Position numbers and translations under genes: made by a program | The notes under the pieces: generated by a model | The model's input: the letters and a program-made list of their open reading frames with translations, nothing else | The model's database searches: none | Told to the model about the DNA's origin: nothing | Part shown: one piece after another, positions 42,998-52,010 of the stretch | How the letters are laid out: the number at the start of each line of letters is the position of its first letter | How positions within the stretch are numbered: position 1 is the first letter of the stretch | From: Mycolicibacterium sp. GF69 | Lineage (GTDB): Bacteria; Actinomycetota; Actinomycetes; Mycobacteriales; Mycobacteriaceae | DNA length: 64,000 nt | Reading direction: 5' to 3' | Assembly (NCBI RefSeq): GCF_003284965.1 | Contig: NZ_QMEW01000023.1 | Span: 1 to 64,000 of the forward strand

Positions 42998-43288
42998 CTA
43001 GTGCTTGTCCGTCCGCATGACCTTGGTCCGCAGCACGGACTCGTTCAGGTTGAGCTGGCGGTCCAGCTCGGTCACGGTGGCGGGTTCGGCTTTCACATCG
43101 ACGACGGCGTAGATGCCCTCGGCGTGCTTGGCGATCTCGTATGCCAGCCGGCGCCGTCCCCAGATGTCGACCTTGTCGACACTGCCGCCGTCCTTGCGGA
43201 TGACGTTGAGGAACGTTTCCAGCGACGGAGCCACGGTGCGCTCGTCAAGGGTGGGGTCGAGGATGACCATGATTTCGTATGGACGCAT
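42998..43288 (-). CDS. rpsF: 30S ribosomal protein S6
   Basis: 96 residues from ATG 43288 (MRPYEIMVILDPTLDERTVA), the conserved S6 beginning; the open frame reaches 43324. YEIAKHAEGIYAVVDVKAEP and the end VLRTKVMRTDKH match the family. First gene of the rpsF-ssb-rpsR-rplI operon. Confidence 0.96.
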   Translation of the reverse strand: MRPYEIMVILDPTLDERTVAPSLETFLNVIRKDGGSVDKVDIWGRRRLAYEIAKHAEGIYAVVDVKAEPATVTELDRQLNLNESVLRTKVMRTDKH

Positions 43289-43430
43289 GAAGACCTCATC
43301 ACCTCCTACGGTCTGATCGGCCACGGACTATCCGTGGCAGGAGGGTCGCCTGCGTCGGCAACCGGCCCAGGCTACAGGAAAGCGCGCTGATCTGCGAAAT
43401 CGCGCTGTCCGGCGGATCTAGACTTCCGCC

Positions 43431-44738
43431 ATGTTCTCCGAGACGCGCTATGCGTTGAACGGAGACCTGCGCGTCGCCTATCGGGCGTCGGCTGAGGCTG
43501 AACGCGACATCGTGTTCGTGCCGAACTGGTTCACCTGCTGCGAGGTACTGCCGGAGCTCCCGCCAATGCGGGGCTGGATCGAGGCGATGACGTCCATCGG
43601 TCGACTGATTTTCTTCGACCAACCGGGCACCGGCGCCTCGGATCCCGTCACCCCCGGGGCGCTGCCGACGCTGGAGCAGTGGACTGACAGCATCGCCGCG
43701 GTCCTCGACGACCTCGGCAGTGCCGAAGCGGTTCTTGTCGCCATCGACGGCGCTTTCGCCGCGGCCGCGCTGTTCGCGGCCACATACCCCTCCCGGACCA
43801 AGGCGTTGGTGGCTCTCGACTGCTACGCAGCTGCGGTCGGCGGCCCGCTCGATCCCGAGGAAGCCACCTCGATCATGGCCGGGATGTGGGGAACGGGCGA
43901 GATCCAACGTGTGCTCAATCCAGACATGCCATGGAACGAAGAGGTCCGGGCAACGTGGGCACGTATGGAACGCCTGGCGGCGAGCCCGGCCACTGTTGCC
44001 CTCATGATGCCGATGGTCTCTGCGATGGACGTGCGCACGCTGCTTCCCACCGTCCGCGTACCAAGCCTCGTCATCCACCACTCCGACGACGCGATGGTCG
44101 TTCCCGCGATGGGCCGCTACATCGCCGACCACATATCCGACGCGAAATACATTGAGCTGCCGGGTAGCAACTTGTACCACTTCGTGGAACCGTGGCGCGA
44201 CTCGTTCCAGGTGATCGCGGAGTTCCTCACCGGCCACCAACCCGATGTGGCCGACGACCGCGTGCTCGCCACGGTGCTGTTCACCGACATCGTCGACTCC
44301 ACCCGCCGCGCCGCCGAGATCGGCGACCGCGACTGGCATGCGCTACTCGACGCGCACGATGCCGTCGTCCGCGCACAGCTAGCCCGATTCCGCGGGCGCG
44401 AAGTCAACACGTCCGGCGATGGCTTCCTCGCGACCTTCGACGGCCCACAGCGAGCGATCCGCTGTGCCATGGCAATTCGTGAGGCGGTAAATGCTCTCGG
44501 CGTCGAGGTGCGCGCCGGCTTGCACACGGGCGAATGCGAGGTCCGCGGCGACGACATCGGCGGCATCGGCGTGCACATCGGCGCGCGGGTCAGCGCACTC
44601 GCCGGCGCCAACGAGGTGCTGGTGTCGAGCACCCTGCGCGACCTGGTCATCGGCTCCGGCCTGGAGTTCGACGCCCGCGGCGCCCACCGACTCAAGGGCG
44701 TGCCCGGAGAATGGCGCCTGTTCGCCGTCGTGTCCTAG
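43431..44738 (+). CDS. Alpha/beta-hydrolase-fold fused to class III adenylate cyclase
   Basis: 435 residues. Residues 1-268 are an alpha/beta-hydrolase fold (DIVFVPNWFTCCEV, LIFFDQPGTGASDP, final LPGSNLYHF with the His position). The nucleophile elbow reads VAIDGAF, so the usual serine is Asp106 and normal esterase chemistry is unlikely. Residues 277-435 are a class III nucleotide cyclase: metal Asp286 in LFTDIVDST and Asp330 in TSGDGFLATFDG, with GLHTGECEVRGDDIGGIGVH and GARVSALAG. It probably makes cAMP under control of the N-terminal ligand sensor. M. tuberculosis Rv1900c (LipJ) has the same architecture. Divergent from rpsF. Confidence 0.85.
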   Translation: MFSETRYALNGDLRVAYRASAEAERDIVFVPNWFTCCEVLPELPPMRGWIEAMTSIGRLIFFDQPGTGASDPVTPGALPTLEQWTDSIAAVLDDLGSAEAVLVAIDGAFAAAALFAATYPSRTKALVALDCYAAAVGGPLDPEEATSIMAGMWGTGEIQRVLNPDMPWNEEVRATWARMERLAASPATVALMMPMVSAMDVRTLLPTVRVPSLVIHHSDDAMVVPAMGRYIADHISDAKYIELPGSNLYHFVEPWRDSFQVIAEFLTGHQPDVADDRVLATVLFTDIVDSTRRAAEIGDRDWHALLDAHDAVVRAQLARFRGREVNTSGDGFLATFDGPQRAIRCAMAIREAVNALGVEVRAGLHTGECEVRGDDIGGIGVHIGARVSALAGANEVLVSSTLRDLVIGSGLEFDARGAHRLKGVPGEWRLFAVVS

Positions 44739-44789
44739 TCACCGATTGTGAATCTGGCTGCACTTCTGGGCCGTTCCGCGCAGCTGGTT

Positions 44790-46439
44790 TCACAAACGAG
44801 CCAGCGGCTCTGCAGATACGCGTTCCATGCGCGGTCTCGACGCATCCGGTCGCAACCAGTCCGGCAGCCATCGCGGCGGCGCATCGGGGGCTCGATCGAA
44901 CACCCCGCCGGCTGGGTCGTCGACGAGGCCGCGCGCCCGGACGAGGTCCAGCTCCGGGCGATAGATCTGGCGTATCACCAAGACACACAGCGCGATCACC
45001 GCGACGTCCCGCAGCAGCACCGTGATCGTGAACGGCTGTTCCGGCAATCCGTTCTTGGCCTCGCCGTAGAGGTACAGCATCCGCGGCACCCACACCAGCG
45101 CGTCGATCGTCATCCACGCCAACAGGATTCGCCGGTGCGGCAGTGCCAGCACGGCCAAAGGCACCAGCCACAGCGAGAACTGCGGGCTCCACACCTTGTT
45201 CGTCAACAGGAACGCCGCGACGACCAGGAATGCGACCTGCGCCACCCGGGGGCGGCGCTTCGCGGTGAGCACGATGTAAGCGATTGCGATGCAACACGAT
45301 ACGAAAAGGATCGCCGAAACGGTATTGGTCACGGTCGGTGGTTCCCAGAAACCCAGGTCGGGATCGAAGCCCCGCCAGCCGGTGAACGACTTGACGACGT
45401 TGTAGATCGAGTCCATGTCGTCGCCGCGACGCGTGTTGAGCCGGAAGAACTCCGACCAGCCCCTGGGGAACAACACCATGATCGGCAGGTTGACCACCAG
45501 CCATGCCGCCACTGCCGCAATGGCGGCGCGACCGACCTCGCGCAGCTTGCCGGTGCGCACCGCCAACACCGCCAGCGGCGCCAGCAACAGCAGCGGGTAC
45601 AGCTTGGCCGCCACTCCCAGCCCGATCAGCGCCCCCGCCAGGACGGGTTTTCGTCGCGCCCACGCGAGCAACGCGCCCGTCGCGAAAGCCGTTGCCAGCG
45701 CGTCGAAGTTCGTGAACATCTGGAAGATCACCAACGGCGATGCCGCCACCAGTGCCGCGTCCCAGACCCGTCGTGATCCGGCAAGCCGCGACGTCGCCCA
45801 CACCGTCACCAGCCACGCCAGCGCCAAGCCCAGCGCGGCGATGTTGAAGAACATCACCACCTCGGCGATGACCGGCACCGACACCAGTTTCGTCAGCGCC
45901 GTGTACGTCTTGGCCAACGACATCGACACGTACTGGTAGAGCCCGGTCAGCACCGGATACTCCATATAGCGCACAGCCAGGTTGCCGTCGTATTGAATGT
46001 GCGGTTGGCCGGTGGCGTCCTTTTCCACCCAGCTCGACTTGTACGGGAACTTGCCGAGGTTGAGCAGTTCGGCGGTGTAGAGCGGAACCGTGTCGGAGTA
46101 GCACAGCTGGTAGTACGCCCGGTCGTTCTCCCAGTTGGCCACCCGCTGGCCGGCCGTGCCGACACCTGTGGTCTGTAGGCACGCGGCCTTCGTCGAATAG
46201 CCGAGCGCCAGAAAGATGAGCGCGATGATCAACATCGCGCGCAACGGGGTCAGGAACCGCTGCCGGCCGATCAGCGCGTGCCTGCCGACCGGTCCGCCGA
46301 TGACGTCGGACAGCGCGGAGCCGATGACATCTGTGCGGCTCGGTAGATCGCGGTCGTCGAGACTCCGCCGGTCTTGCGCCGGCCGGGCCGGCGATTCGAC
46401 CCCCGCCGGTTCGCTCGTCTCCTCGCCTCCCACGGTCAC
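44790..46439 (-). CDS. GT87-family membrane glycosyltransferase (Rv0051-like)
   Basis: 549 residues from GTG 46439, which overlaps the ponA1 stop (GTGA). A polar N-terminus of about 65 residues precedes roughly a dozen membrane helices (first: MLIIALIFLALGYSTKA). YMEYPVLTGLYQYV, FPRGWSEFFRLN and WSPQFSLWLVPLAVLALPHR are typical of DUF2029/GT-C polyprenyl-phosphate-sugar-dependent mannosyl- or arabinosyltransferases. A role in cell-envelope glycan synthesis is inferred. The longer open frame upstream is antisense-free noise within ponA1. Confidence 0.88.
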   Translation of the reverse strand: MTVGGEETSEPAGVESPARPAQDRRSLDDRDLPSRTDVIGSALSDVIGGPVGRHALIGRQRFLTPLRAMLIIALIFLALGYSTKAACLQTTGVGTAGQRVANWENDRAYYQLCYSDTVPLYTAELLNLGKFPYKSSWVEKDATGQPHIQYDGNLAVRYMEYPVLTGLYQYVSMSLAKTYTALTKLVSVPVIAEVVMFFNIAALGLALAWLVTVWATSRLAGSRRVWDAALVAASPLVIFQMFTNFDALATAFATGALLAWARRKPVLAGALIGLGVAAKLYPLLLLAPLAVLAVRTGKLREVGRAAIAAVAAWLVVNLPIMVLFPRGWSEFFRLNTRRGDDMDSIYNVVKSFTGWRGFDPDLGFWEPPTVTNTVSAILFVSCCIAIAYIVLTAKRRPRVAQVAFLVVAAFLLTNKVWSPQFSLWLVPLAVLALPHRRILLAWMTIDALVWVPRMLYLYGEAKNGLPEQPFTITVLLRDVAVIALCVLVIRQIYRPELDLVRARGLVDDPAGGVFDRAPDAPPRWLPDWLRPDASRPRMERVSAEPLARL

Positions 46440-49030
46440 GGAGGCGGTGGCGGTGCGCCGGGAGCGACCGGAACCGGAGCCCCGACCGGTCCTGGCGCGG
46501 GACCGGGACCGGGCCCCGGCACGGGAGCGCCCGGTGGTGGCGGCGGTGCGACGGGAACCGTCGTCGGCGGACCCCAGGGGATCGTGATGCCCGGCGCGAC
46601 TTCGATAGTCGGCTGGATGACGGTCTGAGACGGCGGAGCGACCTCCGACGGCGGGGCGGCCGTCGTCGACGGCGGCGGCGGGGCCTGCGGCACGCCCGCG
46701 TAACCGCCGATCTCCTCCGGCTTGGGGAAAGACTCGTTGTCGGTGTCTTCCAGCGCGCCGTCCATCGTGGCCTTCCAGATGTCGGACGGCAGCCCGGAAC
46801 CGTAAACCGGTGAGCCCCACTGGTTCTCGAGCGGCTTCGCGCCTTCCGTGGTGCCGACCCACACCGCGGTGGACAGCGACGGGGTGTAACCGACCATCCA
46901 CGCGTCGCGGTTGTCGCCGCTGTCGCCGAGCTGGTTCGTGCCCGTCTTCGCGGCCGACGGCCGGCCCCCGGCCAGCGCATGGCCATTGGAGTACGCGGCG
47001 ATCGGCTGCATCGCCGAAGTCACGTTGTCGGCCACCTTCTTGTCGATCCGCTGCTCACCCGAGTTGTCCTGCTGCGACGCGTCGAACAGCACCTCGCCCT
47101 CGGAGTTGACGACCTTCTGCACGAAGTGCGGTTTGTGGTACACGCCCGATGCCGCCAGCGTCGCATACGCCGACGCCATGTCGATCACCCGGGACTGATA
47201 CTGGCCCAACACGATTCCGTTGTTCGGCGGTCCGCCCTGGCCGTCCTCGGAGAGCGTGTGATCGACGCCCGGGAAACTCTCGGCGATACCGGCGGCGTGC
47301 GCGGCATCGGCCACATCCTGTGGCCCGTTTTTCAACTTCAGCATCAGCCGGTAGTAGCTGGTGTTCAACGAACGCTTCAGCGCCTCGGCGATGTTGCACG
47401 TGCCGCAGCCGCCGCCCTCGACGTTGGTGATCTTGATCCCGTTGAGCTCCAGCGGCGAACTGTCGACCTGGGTACCCAGGCCCATGCCCTGCTGCAACGC
47501 GGCGACCAGCGCGAACACCTTGAACGCCGACCCCGTCGGCAGGCCGGCCTGTGCGAAGTCGAAACCATTCGCATCCGTACCGCCGTAGTACGCCTTCACC
47601 CCGCCGGTGCGCGGATCGATCGACACGATCGCCGTGCGCATGTCCGGGTCTTGGCCGTCCAGGTACTCCGACGCCGCCTCCTCCGCTGCCTTCTGAGCGT
47701 TCGGATCGATCGTCGTGGTGATCTGCAGGCCTTCGGTGTTCAGCGTCTGCTCGGTGATGTCGAACAGTTCGAGCAGTTCCTTCTGGACCTGCCGTTCGAT
47801 CAATCCGTTGGGTCCGGTGGTCTGGTTCTGGGAGCGCGCCAGATCCGGCGGCACCGTCGCCGGGAACACCTGGGCCGCGCGTTCCTCGGGAGACAGCGCC
47901 CCGATCTCCACCATGCCGTCGAGCACCCAGTTCCACCGCACCGTGGCGCCTTCGAGATTGACCGCCGGGTCGAGGCCTGAGGGCCGCTGAATCAGCGCGG
48001 CCAGCAGCGCCCCTTCGGCGACGTTGAGTTCTTCGACCGGCTTGTTGAAGTAGGCCTTCGATGCCGCGGCGATACCGTAGGACCCGCGCCCGAAGTAGAT
48101 GATGTTCAGATACGACTGCAGCACTTGGTCTTTGGACCACTCGCCGGACATCTTCGTCGAGATGACCAGCTCCTTGGCCTTGCGGATCAGACCGCCGATG
48201 CCGGAGCGCTCGGAGCCGACGAGCGCGTTCTTGACGTACTGCTGGGTGATCGTCGAACCGCCCTGCAGGTCTTCACCGGACAGGTTGTTCTTGATGGCCC
48301 GCGCGAAACCGGTGAACGAGAAGCCCGGGTTGGAGTAGAAGTTGCGGTCCTCGGCGGCCATCACCGCGTTGCGGACCTGCACCGGGATCTGGTCGATGTT
48401 GACGTCGACGCGATTGCCTTCTGGCGGAACGATCTTCGCCAACTCGCTGCCGTCGCTGGCCAGAATCGTAGACACCTGGTTGGTGCGGATGTCGCCCGGC
48501 TTGGGCACGTCGACGATCAGGTAGGCCATCGCGAACGTGATCATCGGCAGCACGAGGAACACCGCCGCCGCGATCAGGCTGCCGCGGCGCACCCACTTCC
48601 AGTTGATCTGCGTGGGCAGGTTGCGCCACGGCCCGGCCGGGCCGGACGGCGGTCCGCCACCACCGGGCGGGCGGCGCGGAGGCCCCGGCGGCTTGGGCGG
48701 CTTCGGTCCCGATCGATGTCCCGGCGGCGGTCCCGGTGGCCCCGACGGCTTGGGCGCCGGCGTGCCGTCCAGCGCCGCCTTGACGACGTCGACCGGGTCA
48801 CGCAGGTGCGGCGGCCGCGCCTCGCGCACGGGCGGCAGCACCGCGGTGTGCCGATCGTCGGGCCGCGGCGGCCGCTTAACCGGGTCCGACGGCGGGCGGT
48901 GTTGCGAACCCTCGGACGGGCGGTGCCGCGCGCCGCCGTCGGCGGTCGGTCCTTGTGCGCTCACGCCATCAGCCCCGCGTCCCGAACGGACATCGTTGAC
49001 TGACCGGTCGTGGCGCCCTTCGCTATTCAC
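46436..49030 (-). CDS. ponA1: Bifunctional class A penicillin-binding protein PonA1
   Basis: 864 residues from GTG 49030, which overlaps the preceding gene's end. A long Pro-rich cytoplasmic region (about 150 residues) is followed by one transmembrane helix (LIAAAVFLVLPMITFAMAYL). Transglycosylase domain: AAEDRNFYSNPGF with the catalytic Glu, GGSTITQQYVKNAL, KMSGEWSKDQVLQSYLN. Transpeptidase domain: serine motif SAFK (PTGSAFKVFAL), SLN (KRSLNTSYY), KTG (SAAKTGTNQ). The tail is a Pro/Ala/Gly-rich extracellular extension. It polymerises and cross-links peptidoglycan and works with RipA at the pole. In M. tuberculosis this is Rv0050. Confidence 0.95.
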   Translation of the reverse strand: MNSEGRHDRSVNDVRSGRGADGVSAQGPTADGGARHRPSEGSQHRPPSDPVKRPPRPDDRHTAVLPPVREARPPHLRDPVDVVKAALDGTPAPKPSGPPGPPPGHRSGPKPPKPPGPPRRPPGGGGPPSGPAGPWRNLPTQINWKWVRRGSLIAAAVFLVLPMITFAMAYLIVDVPKPGDIRTNQVSTILASDGSELAKIVPPEGNRVDVNIDQIPVQVRNAVMAAEDRNFYSNPGFSFTGFARAIKNNLSGEDLQGGSTITQQYVKNALVGSERSGIGGLIRKAKELVISTKMSGEWSKDQVLQSYLNIIYFGRGSYGIAAASKAYFNKPVEELNVAEGALLAALIQRPSGLDPAVNLEGATVRWNWVLDGMVEIGALSPEERAAQVFPATVPPDLARSQNQTTGPNGLIERQVQKELLELFDITEQTLNTEGLQITTTIDPNAQKAAEEAASEYLDGQDPDMRTAIVSIDPRTGGVKAYYGGTDANGFDFAQAGLPTGSAFKVFALVAALQQGMGLGTQVDSSPLELNGIKITNVEGGGCGTCNIAEALKRSLNTSYYRLMLKLKNGPQDVADAAHAAGIAESFPGVDHTLSEDGQGGPPNNGIVLGQYQSRVIDMASAYATLAASGVYHKPHFVQKVVNSEGEVLFDASQQDNSGEQRIDKKVADNVTSAMQPIAAYSNGHALAGGRPSAAKTGTNQLGDSGDNRDAWMVGYTPSLSTAVWVGTTEGAKPLENQWGSPVYGSGLPSDIWKATMDGALEDTDNESFPKPEEIGGYAGVPQAPPPPSTTAAPPSEVAPPSQTVIQPTIEVAPGITIPWGPPTTVPVAPPPPPGAPVPGPGPGPAPGPVGAPVPVAPGAPPPPP

Positions 49031-49448
49031 TGGCCGTGCGCGCACGACCGCGCGCAGTCCGTGTGCCGGGCGACCCCTTGGGCGGTGGGACCGCGCCGAG
49101 CACGTACGACTTGACCAGATGATTCCAGCTGCAGGTGCGGCATACCTCCACCACGTGTACCGAGAATTCGTCGTATCGGGACGCCAGCAGAACCAACTCC
49201 TCGGCGGTTCGCGCGGAACCCGATGCCGCGCCCAGATGGTCACCGAACACCCACGACACCAGCGTGAGCTGTTCCTTGCGGCAGATCGGGCACGTCACCG
49301 AACTGGACTTGCCGTGGAACTTGGCGGCGCGAAGCAGATAGGGATTGGCGTCGCAGACCTCGGAGACCCCGGTGCGGCCCGAATAGACCTCGGCCAGCAG
49401 GGACCGCCGCCGAAGCGCGTAGTCCACCACCTGTCGCTGCAATCGCAC
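49023..49448 (-). CDS. Rv0049-like DUF5318 protein with zinc-knuckle cysteines
   Basis: 141 residues from GTG 49448 (MRLQRQVVDYALRRRSLLAE), almost the same as M. tuberculosis Rv0049. Two cysteine pairs, CPICRKEQ and CRTCSWNHL, probably bind zinc. Function unknown. It overlaps the start of ponA1 by 8 nt and is presumably its operon partner, so a link to cell-wall synthesis or its regulation is inferred from context only. Confidence 0.9.
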   Translation of the reverse strand: MRLQRQVVDYALRRRSLLAEVYSGRTGVSEVCDANPYLLRAAKFHGKSSSVTCPICRKEQLTLVSWVFGDHLGAASGSARTAEELVLLASRYDEFSVHVVEVCRTCSWNHLVKSYVLGAVPPPKGSPGTRTARGRARTASE

Positions 49449-49593
49449 GATGACCAGAGTACGTCGGCGATGCGGCAACCGGAGCGTGACGGCGCGGTCG
49501 GTGCTGTACCTAAGGTGTTTGATCTGGACCGACGGCTGTGCTGATCGGATGCGGTCGGGCACTGATCGGACCTTCAAACCACAGGAGAACTGC

Positions 49594-50427
49594 ATGCTGG
49601 ACGGGCGCGACTTTGCCCTCGACGGTGGGCCCGCCGGTGCGGGCGCAAACCGCTTCACGCGCGAGCTTCCCGAGCAATGGTGCTTCGACGGACGGGCCTT
49701 CGGCGGCTACACCTCGGCGCTCGCGCTGGCCGCGATGTTCGCCCACAGTGGCCGCGCCGCGGCGGCGTCGCTGTCGGTGACCTTCGTCGAAGCCGGTGCC
49801 CCGGGCCCGCTCGAGATCGACGTTCGCACCATCCGCGGCGGTCGTACCGCCGTCGCCGTCGAAGCGACGATCCACCAGCGCGGCCGTACGATCCTCATCG
49901 CGAACAGCTGGTTCGCCGACGGCTGGCTGGGACCGCCGTCGGTGGACGCGCCCGTCCCGTTCGAGCGCTACGTCGACCCGCTGCCCGAACCCGAGTCGAC
50001 GCCGTCGTTGGACTGGATCGCTGCGGAGTATCCGTCGCTGCGATTCGCGCGCCGCCGCGGCGTAGACTACCCGGAGAGCCTCACCCACTTCGGGGACCGT
50101 CGGCCCGAGGTCGCACTGTGGGTCAGCGCCGACGGTGACCCGGCCGACGACCCCCTCACCCACCCGCAGATCGCCGACGTGCTGCACGCCGACGCTCACC
50201 TCTTCGATGCGCCCGGCAAGGTCTGCGGTTTCGTCGACACCTGGCTGCTCAGCCTCGACCTCAGCCTCGTGTGGCAGCCGGGCGCGCATCTGCTGCCGTC
50301 GACCGCGTGGCGCCTGCTCGAGGCGCGGGGCTCTGTCGCCAGCGGCGGCGTCTCGGCGTACGGGTCGCTGCGTGGAGCCGACGGGTCGCTGCTCGCCGTC
50401 CTGACTTCTCAAGGCCTCATACGCTGA
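49594..50427 (+). CDS. Acyl-CoA thioesterase family protein (TesB-like double hot dog)
   Basis: 277 residues. N-terminal hot-dog half with WCFDGRAFGGYTSALALAAMF and LSVTFVEAGAPGPLEIDVRT; the C-terminal half has LTHPQIADVLHADAHLFDAP and LDLSLVWQPG, with the final SQGLIR typical of this thioesterase group. Such proteins hydrolyse acyl-CoA. AGGAGAAC precedes the ATG. It is divergent from the Rv0049-like gene and not present at this position in M. tuberculosis. Confidence 0.75.
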   Translation: MLDGRDFALDGGPAGAGANRFTRELPEQWCFDGRAFGGYTSALALAAMFAHSGRAAAASLSVTFVEAGAPGPLEIDVRTIRGGRTAVAVEATIHQRGRTILIANSWFADGWLGPPSVDAPVPFERYVDPLPEPESTPSLDWIAAEYPSLRFARRRGVDYPESLTHFGDRRPEVALWVSADGDPADDPLTHPQIADVLHADAHLFDAPGKVCGFVDTWLLSLDLSLVWQPGAHLLPSTAWRLLEARGSVASGGVSAYGSLRGADGSLLAVLTSQGLIR

Positions 50428-50437
50428 CGTTTGCTTC

Positions 50438-50443
50438 TACGAT
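50438..50443 (+). promoter_or_regulatory. -10 element (TACGAT) of leaderless DUF1707 gene
   Basis: TACGAT lies 7 nt before GTG 50451, immediately past the stop of the thioesterase gene (50427), giving the downstream gene its own leaderless promoter. Confidence 0.45.
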
Positions 50444-50450
50444 CATCGGC

Positions 50451-51302
50451 GTGGCAGGGCGGCAGACATCGGGAACGCGGGCGAAAGACAGCGACCGCAA
50501 CGACACGTGCCAGATCCTCGACAGCGCGCTGAGCGAAGGCCAGCTGTCGATGACCGAGCACGGCGAGCGGGTCAAGTCCGCGACCACCGCCACCACGCTC
50601 GGCCAACTGCAGGCACTGGTGTCCGACCTGCAGACCAACAGTGCCCCGGTTCGGCTACCGTCGCTGAAGAAGCCCCGCTTGCCGATGGCCGGCACCGGCT
50701 GGGGGTTGCGGATCGCCGTGGCCGGTGTGCTCGTGGTGCTCGGCATCGCGATCGGCTGGGGCTTGTACGGCAACACCCCGTCGCCGCTGAACTTCACCTC
50801 CGATCCGGGCGCGAAATCCGACGGGATCAGCCCAGTGGTGCTCACCCCGCCCAGACAGTTGCACTCGCTGGGCGGGCTGACCGGACTCGTCGAGCAGATG
50901 AAGCAGCGGTTCGGCGACACGAACGGCTACCGCCTCGTCGTCTACCCGGACTACGCGTCGCTGACCCGGCCGGACCCGAACGAGGAGCGCCGCGAGCTCA
51001 ACTACACCTACCGCGGCGGCTGGGACGATCCGACGTCGAGCTCGAAGACCAGCAACGCCGTCGAGGTCGACCTGAGCAAGTTCGACGCCACAGCGGTCGT
51101 CGGCGTCCTTCGCGGCGCGCCGGAGACGCTGGGCATGAAGCCCGATGACATCGAGAGCACCTACCTCACGATCGAGCCCAGCACCGACCCGACCGCACCG
51201 GGCGCGCTGTCGGTCGACATCTACGTGTCCAGCGACTTCGGCAGTGGCTACATCGAGCTGGCCGGTGACGGGACGGTCAAGCAGGTTCGCTACCCCGGTT
51301 GA
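50451..51302 (+). CDS. DUF1707 membrane protein (Rv0048c-like)
   Basis: 283 residues. The DUF1707 domain covers about residues 8-65 (RAKDSDRNDTCQILDSALSE, GQLSMTEHGERVKSATTATT). One transmembrane helix lies at about 86-106 (GLRIAVAGVLVVLGIAIGWG), followed by an extracytoplasmic domain of about 175 residues with YRLVVYPDYASLTRP and a conserved end GYIELAGDGTVKQVRYPG. Function unknown; M. tuberculosis Rv0048c sits at the same place beside the PadR gene. Confidence 0.85.
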   Translation: MAGRQTSGTRAKDSDRNDTCQILDSALSEGQLSMTEHGERVKSATTATTLGQLQALVSDLQTNSAPVRLPSLKKPRLPMAGTGWGLRIAVAGVLVVLGIAIGWGLYGNTPSPLNFTSDPGAKSDGISPVVLTPPRQLHSLGGLTGLVEQMKQRFGDTNGYRLVVYPDYASLTRPDPNEERRELNYTYRGGWDDPTSSSKTSNAVEVDLSKFDATAVVGVLRGAPETLGMKPDDIESTYLTIEPSTDPTAPGALSVDIYVSSDFGSGYIELAGDGTVKQVRYPG

Positions 51303-51372
51303 CGGCCGACCGTTCGCGCGACGGTAACCCATCGTTCGCGTCGAATATATCGGCGCGATACTATGGTGCGAG

Positions 51373-51969
51373 GTGTCGAACCGCCGTAACGGACGAGCAA
51401 AGGGGGTGTCCTCGGTGTTGGAACTTGCCATCCTGGGACTTCTCCACGAATCGCCGATGCACGGCTACGAACTTCGCAAGAGGTTGACGGGGTTGCTCGG
51501 CGCCTTCCGTGCGTTCTCGTACGGATCGCTGTATCCGGCGCTGCGGCGCATGCAGACCGACGGCCTGATCGTCGAGGATGCGGCACCGGACGGCACCCCG
51601 AAAATGCGCCGGGCGCGGCGCGTCTACCAGCTCACCGAGAAGGGCAAGCAGCGCTTCTCCGAACTGGTGGCCGACACCGGCCCACAGAACTTCTCCGACG
51701 ACGGTTTCGGCGTCCATCTCGCCTTCTTCAACCGCACCCCGGCCGAGGCACGGATGCGGATTCTGGAGGGGCGTCGTCGTCAGGTAGAGGAACGCCGTGA
51801 GGGTCTGCGCGAAGCCGTTGCGCGGGCCAGCAACTCAATCGACCGATACACCCGGCAGCTTCATCAGCTCGGTTTGGAGTCCAGCGAGCGCGAAGTGAAA
51901 TGGCTCAACGAGTTGATTGCGGCGGAACGTCTGAGCCAGGGGCGCTCGGACAACACAGTTCAGCCCTGA
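51373..51969 (+). CDS. PadR-family transcriptional regulator (Rv0047c-like)
   Basis: 198 residues. PadR winged helix: VLELAILGLLHESPMHGYEL, RKRLTGLLGAF, YGSLYPALRRMQTDGLI and VYQLTEKGKQRF. A long C-terminal helical dimerisation part follows (RRRQVEERREGLREAVARAS). GTG 51373 is preceded by a TACTAT -10 element at 51359-51364 (8 nt gap). It is 41 nt upstream of ino1, the same order as in M. tuberculosis, and could be a repressor of inositol synthesis. Confidence 0.9.
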   Translation: MSNRRNGRAKGVSSVLELAILGLLHESPMHGYELRKRLTGLLGAFRAFSYGSLYPALRRMQTDGLIVEDAAPDGTPKMRRARRVYQLTEKGKQRFSELVADTGPQNFSDDGFGVHLAFFNRTPAEARMRILEGRRRQVEERREGLREAVARASNSIDRYTRQLHQLGLESSEREVKWLNELIAAERLSQGRSDNTVQP

Positions 51970-52010
51970 GGCAAAACCGAACCAGAGTAGGGGAAGAGGA
52001 GAAAGTCGCC

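Noticed and set aside
46436..46700. Proline/glycine-rich repeat as a tandem repeat element
   Set aside because: It is the low-complexity C-terminal tail of PonA1, normal for the family.
44692..46986. 764-codon minus-strand open frame across the GT87 and ponA1 genes
   Set aside because: Arg/Pro-rich out-of-frame shadow; the frame from 46439 encodes the real membrane protein.
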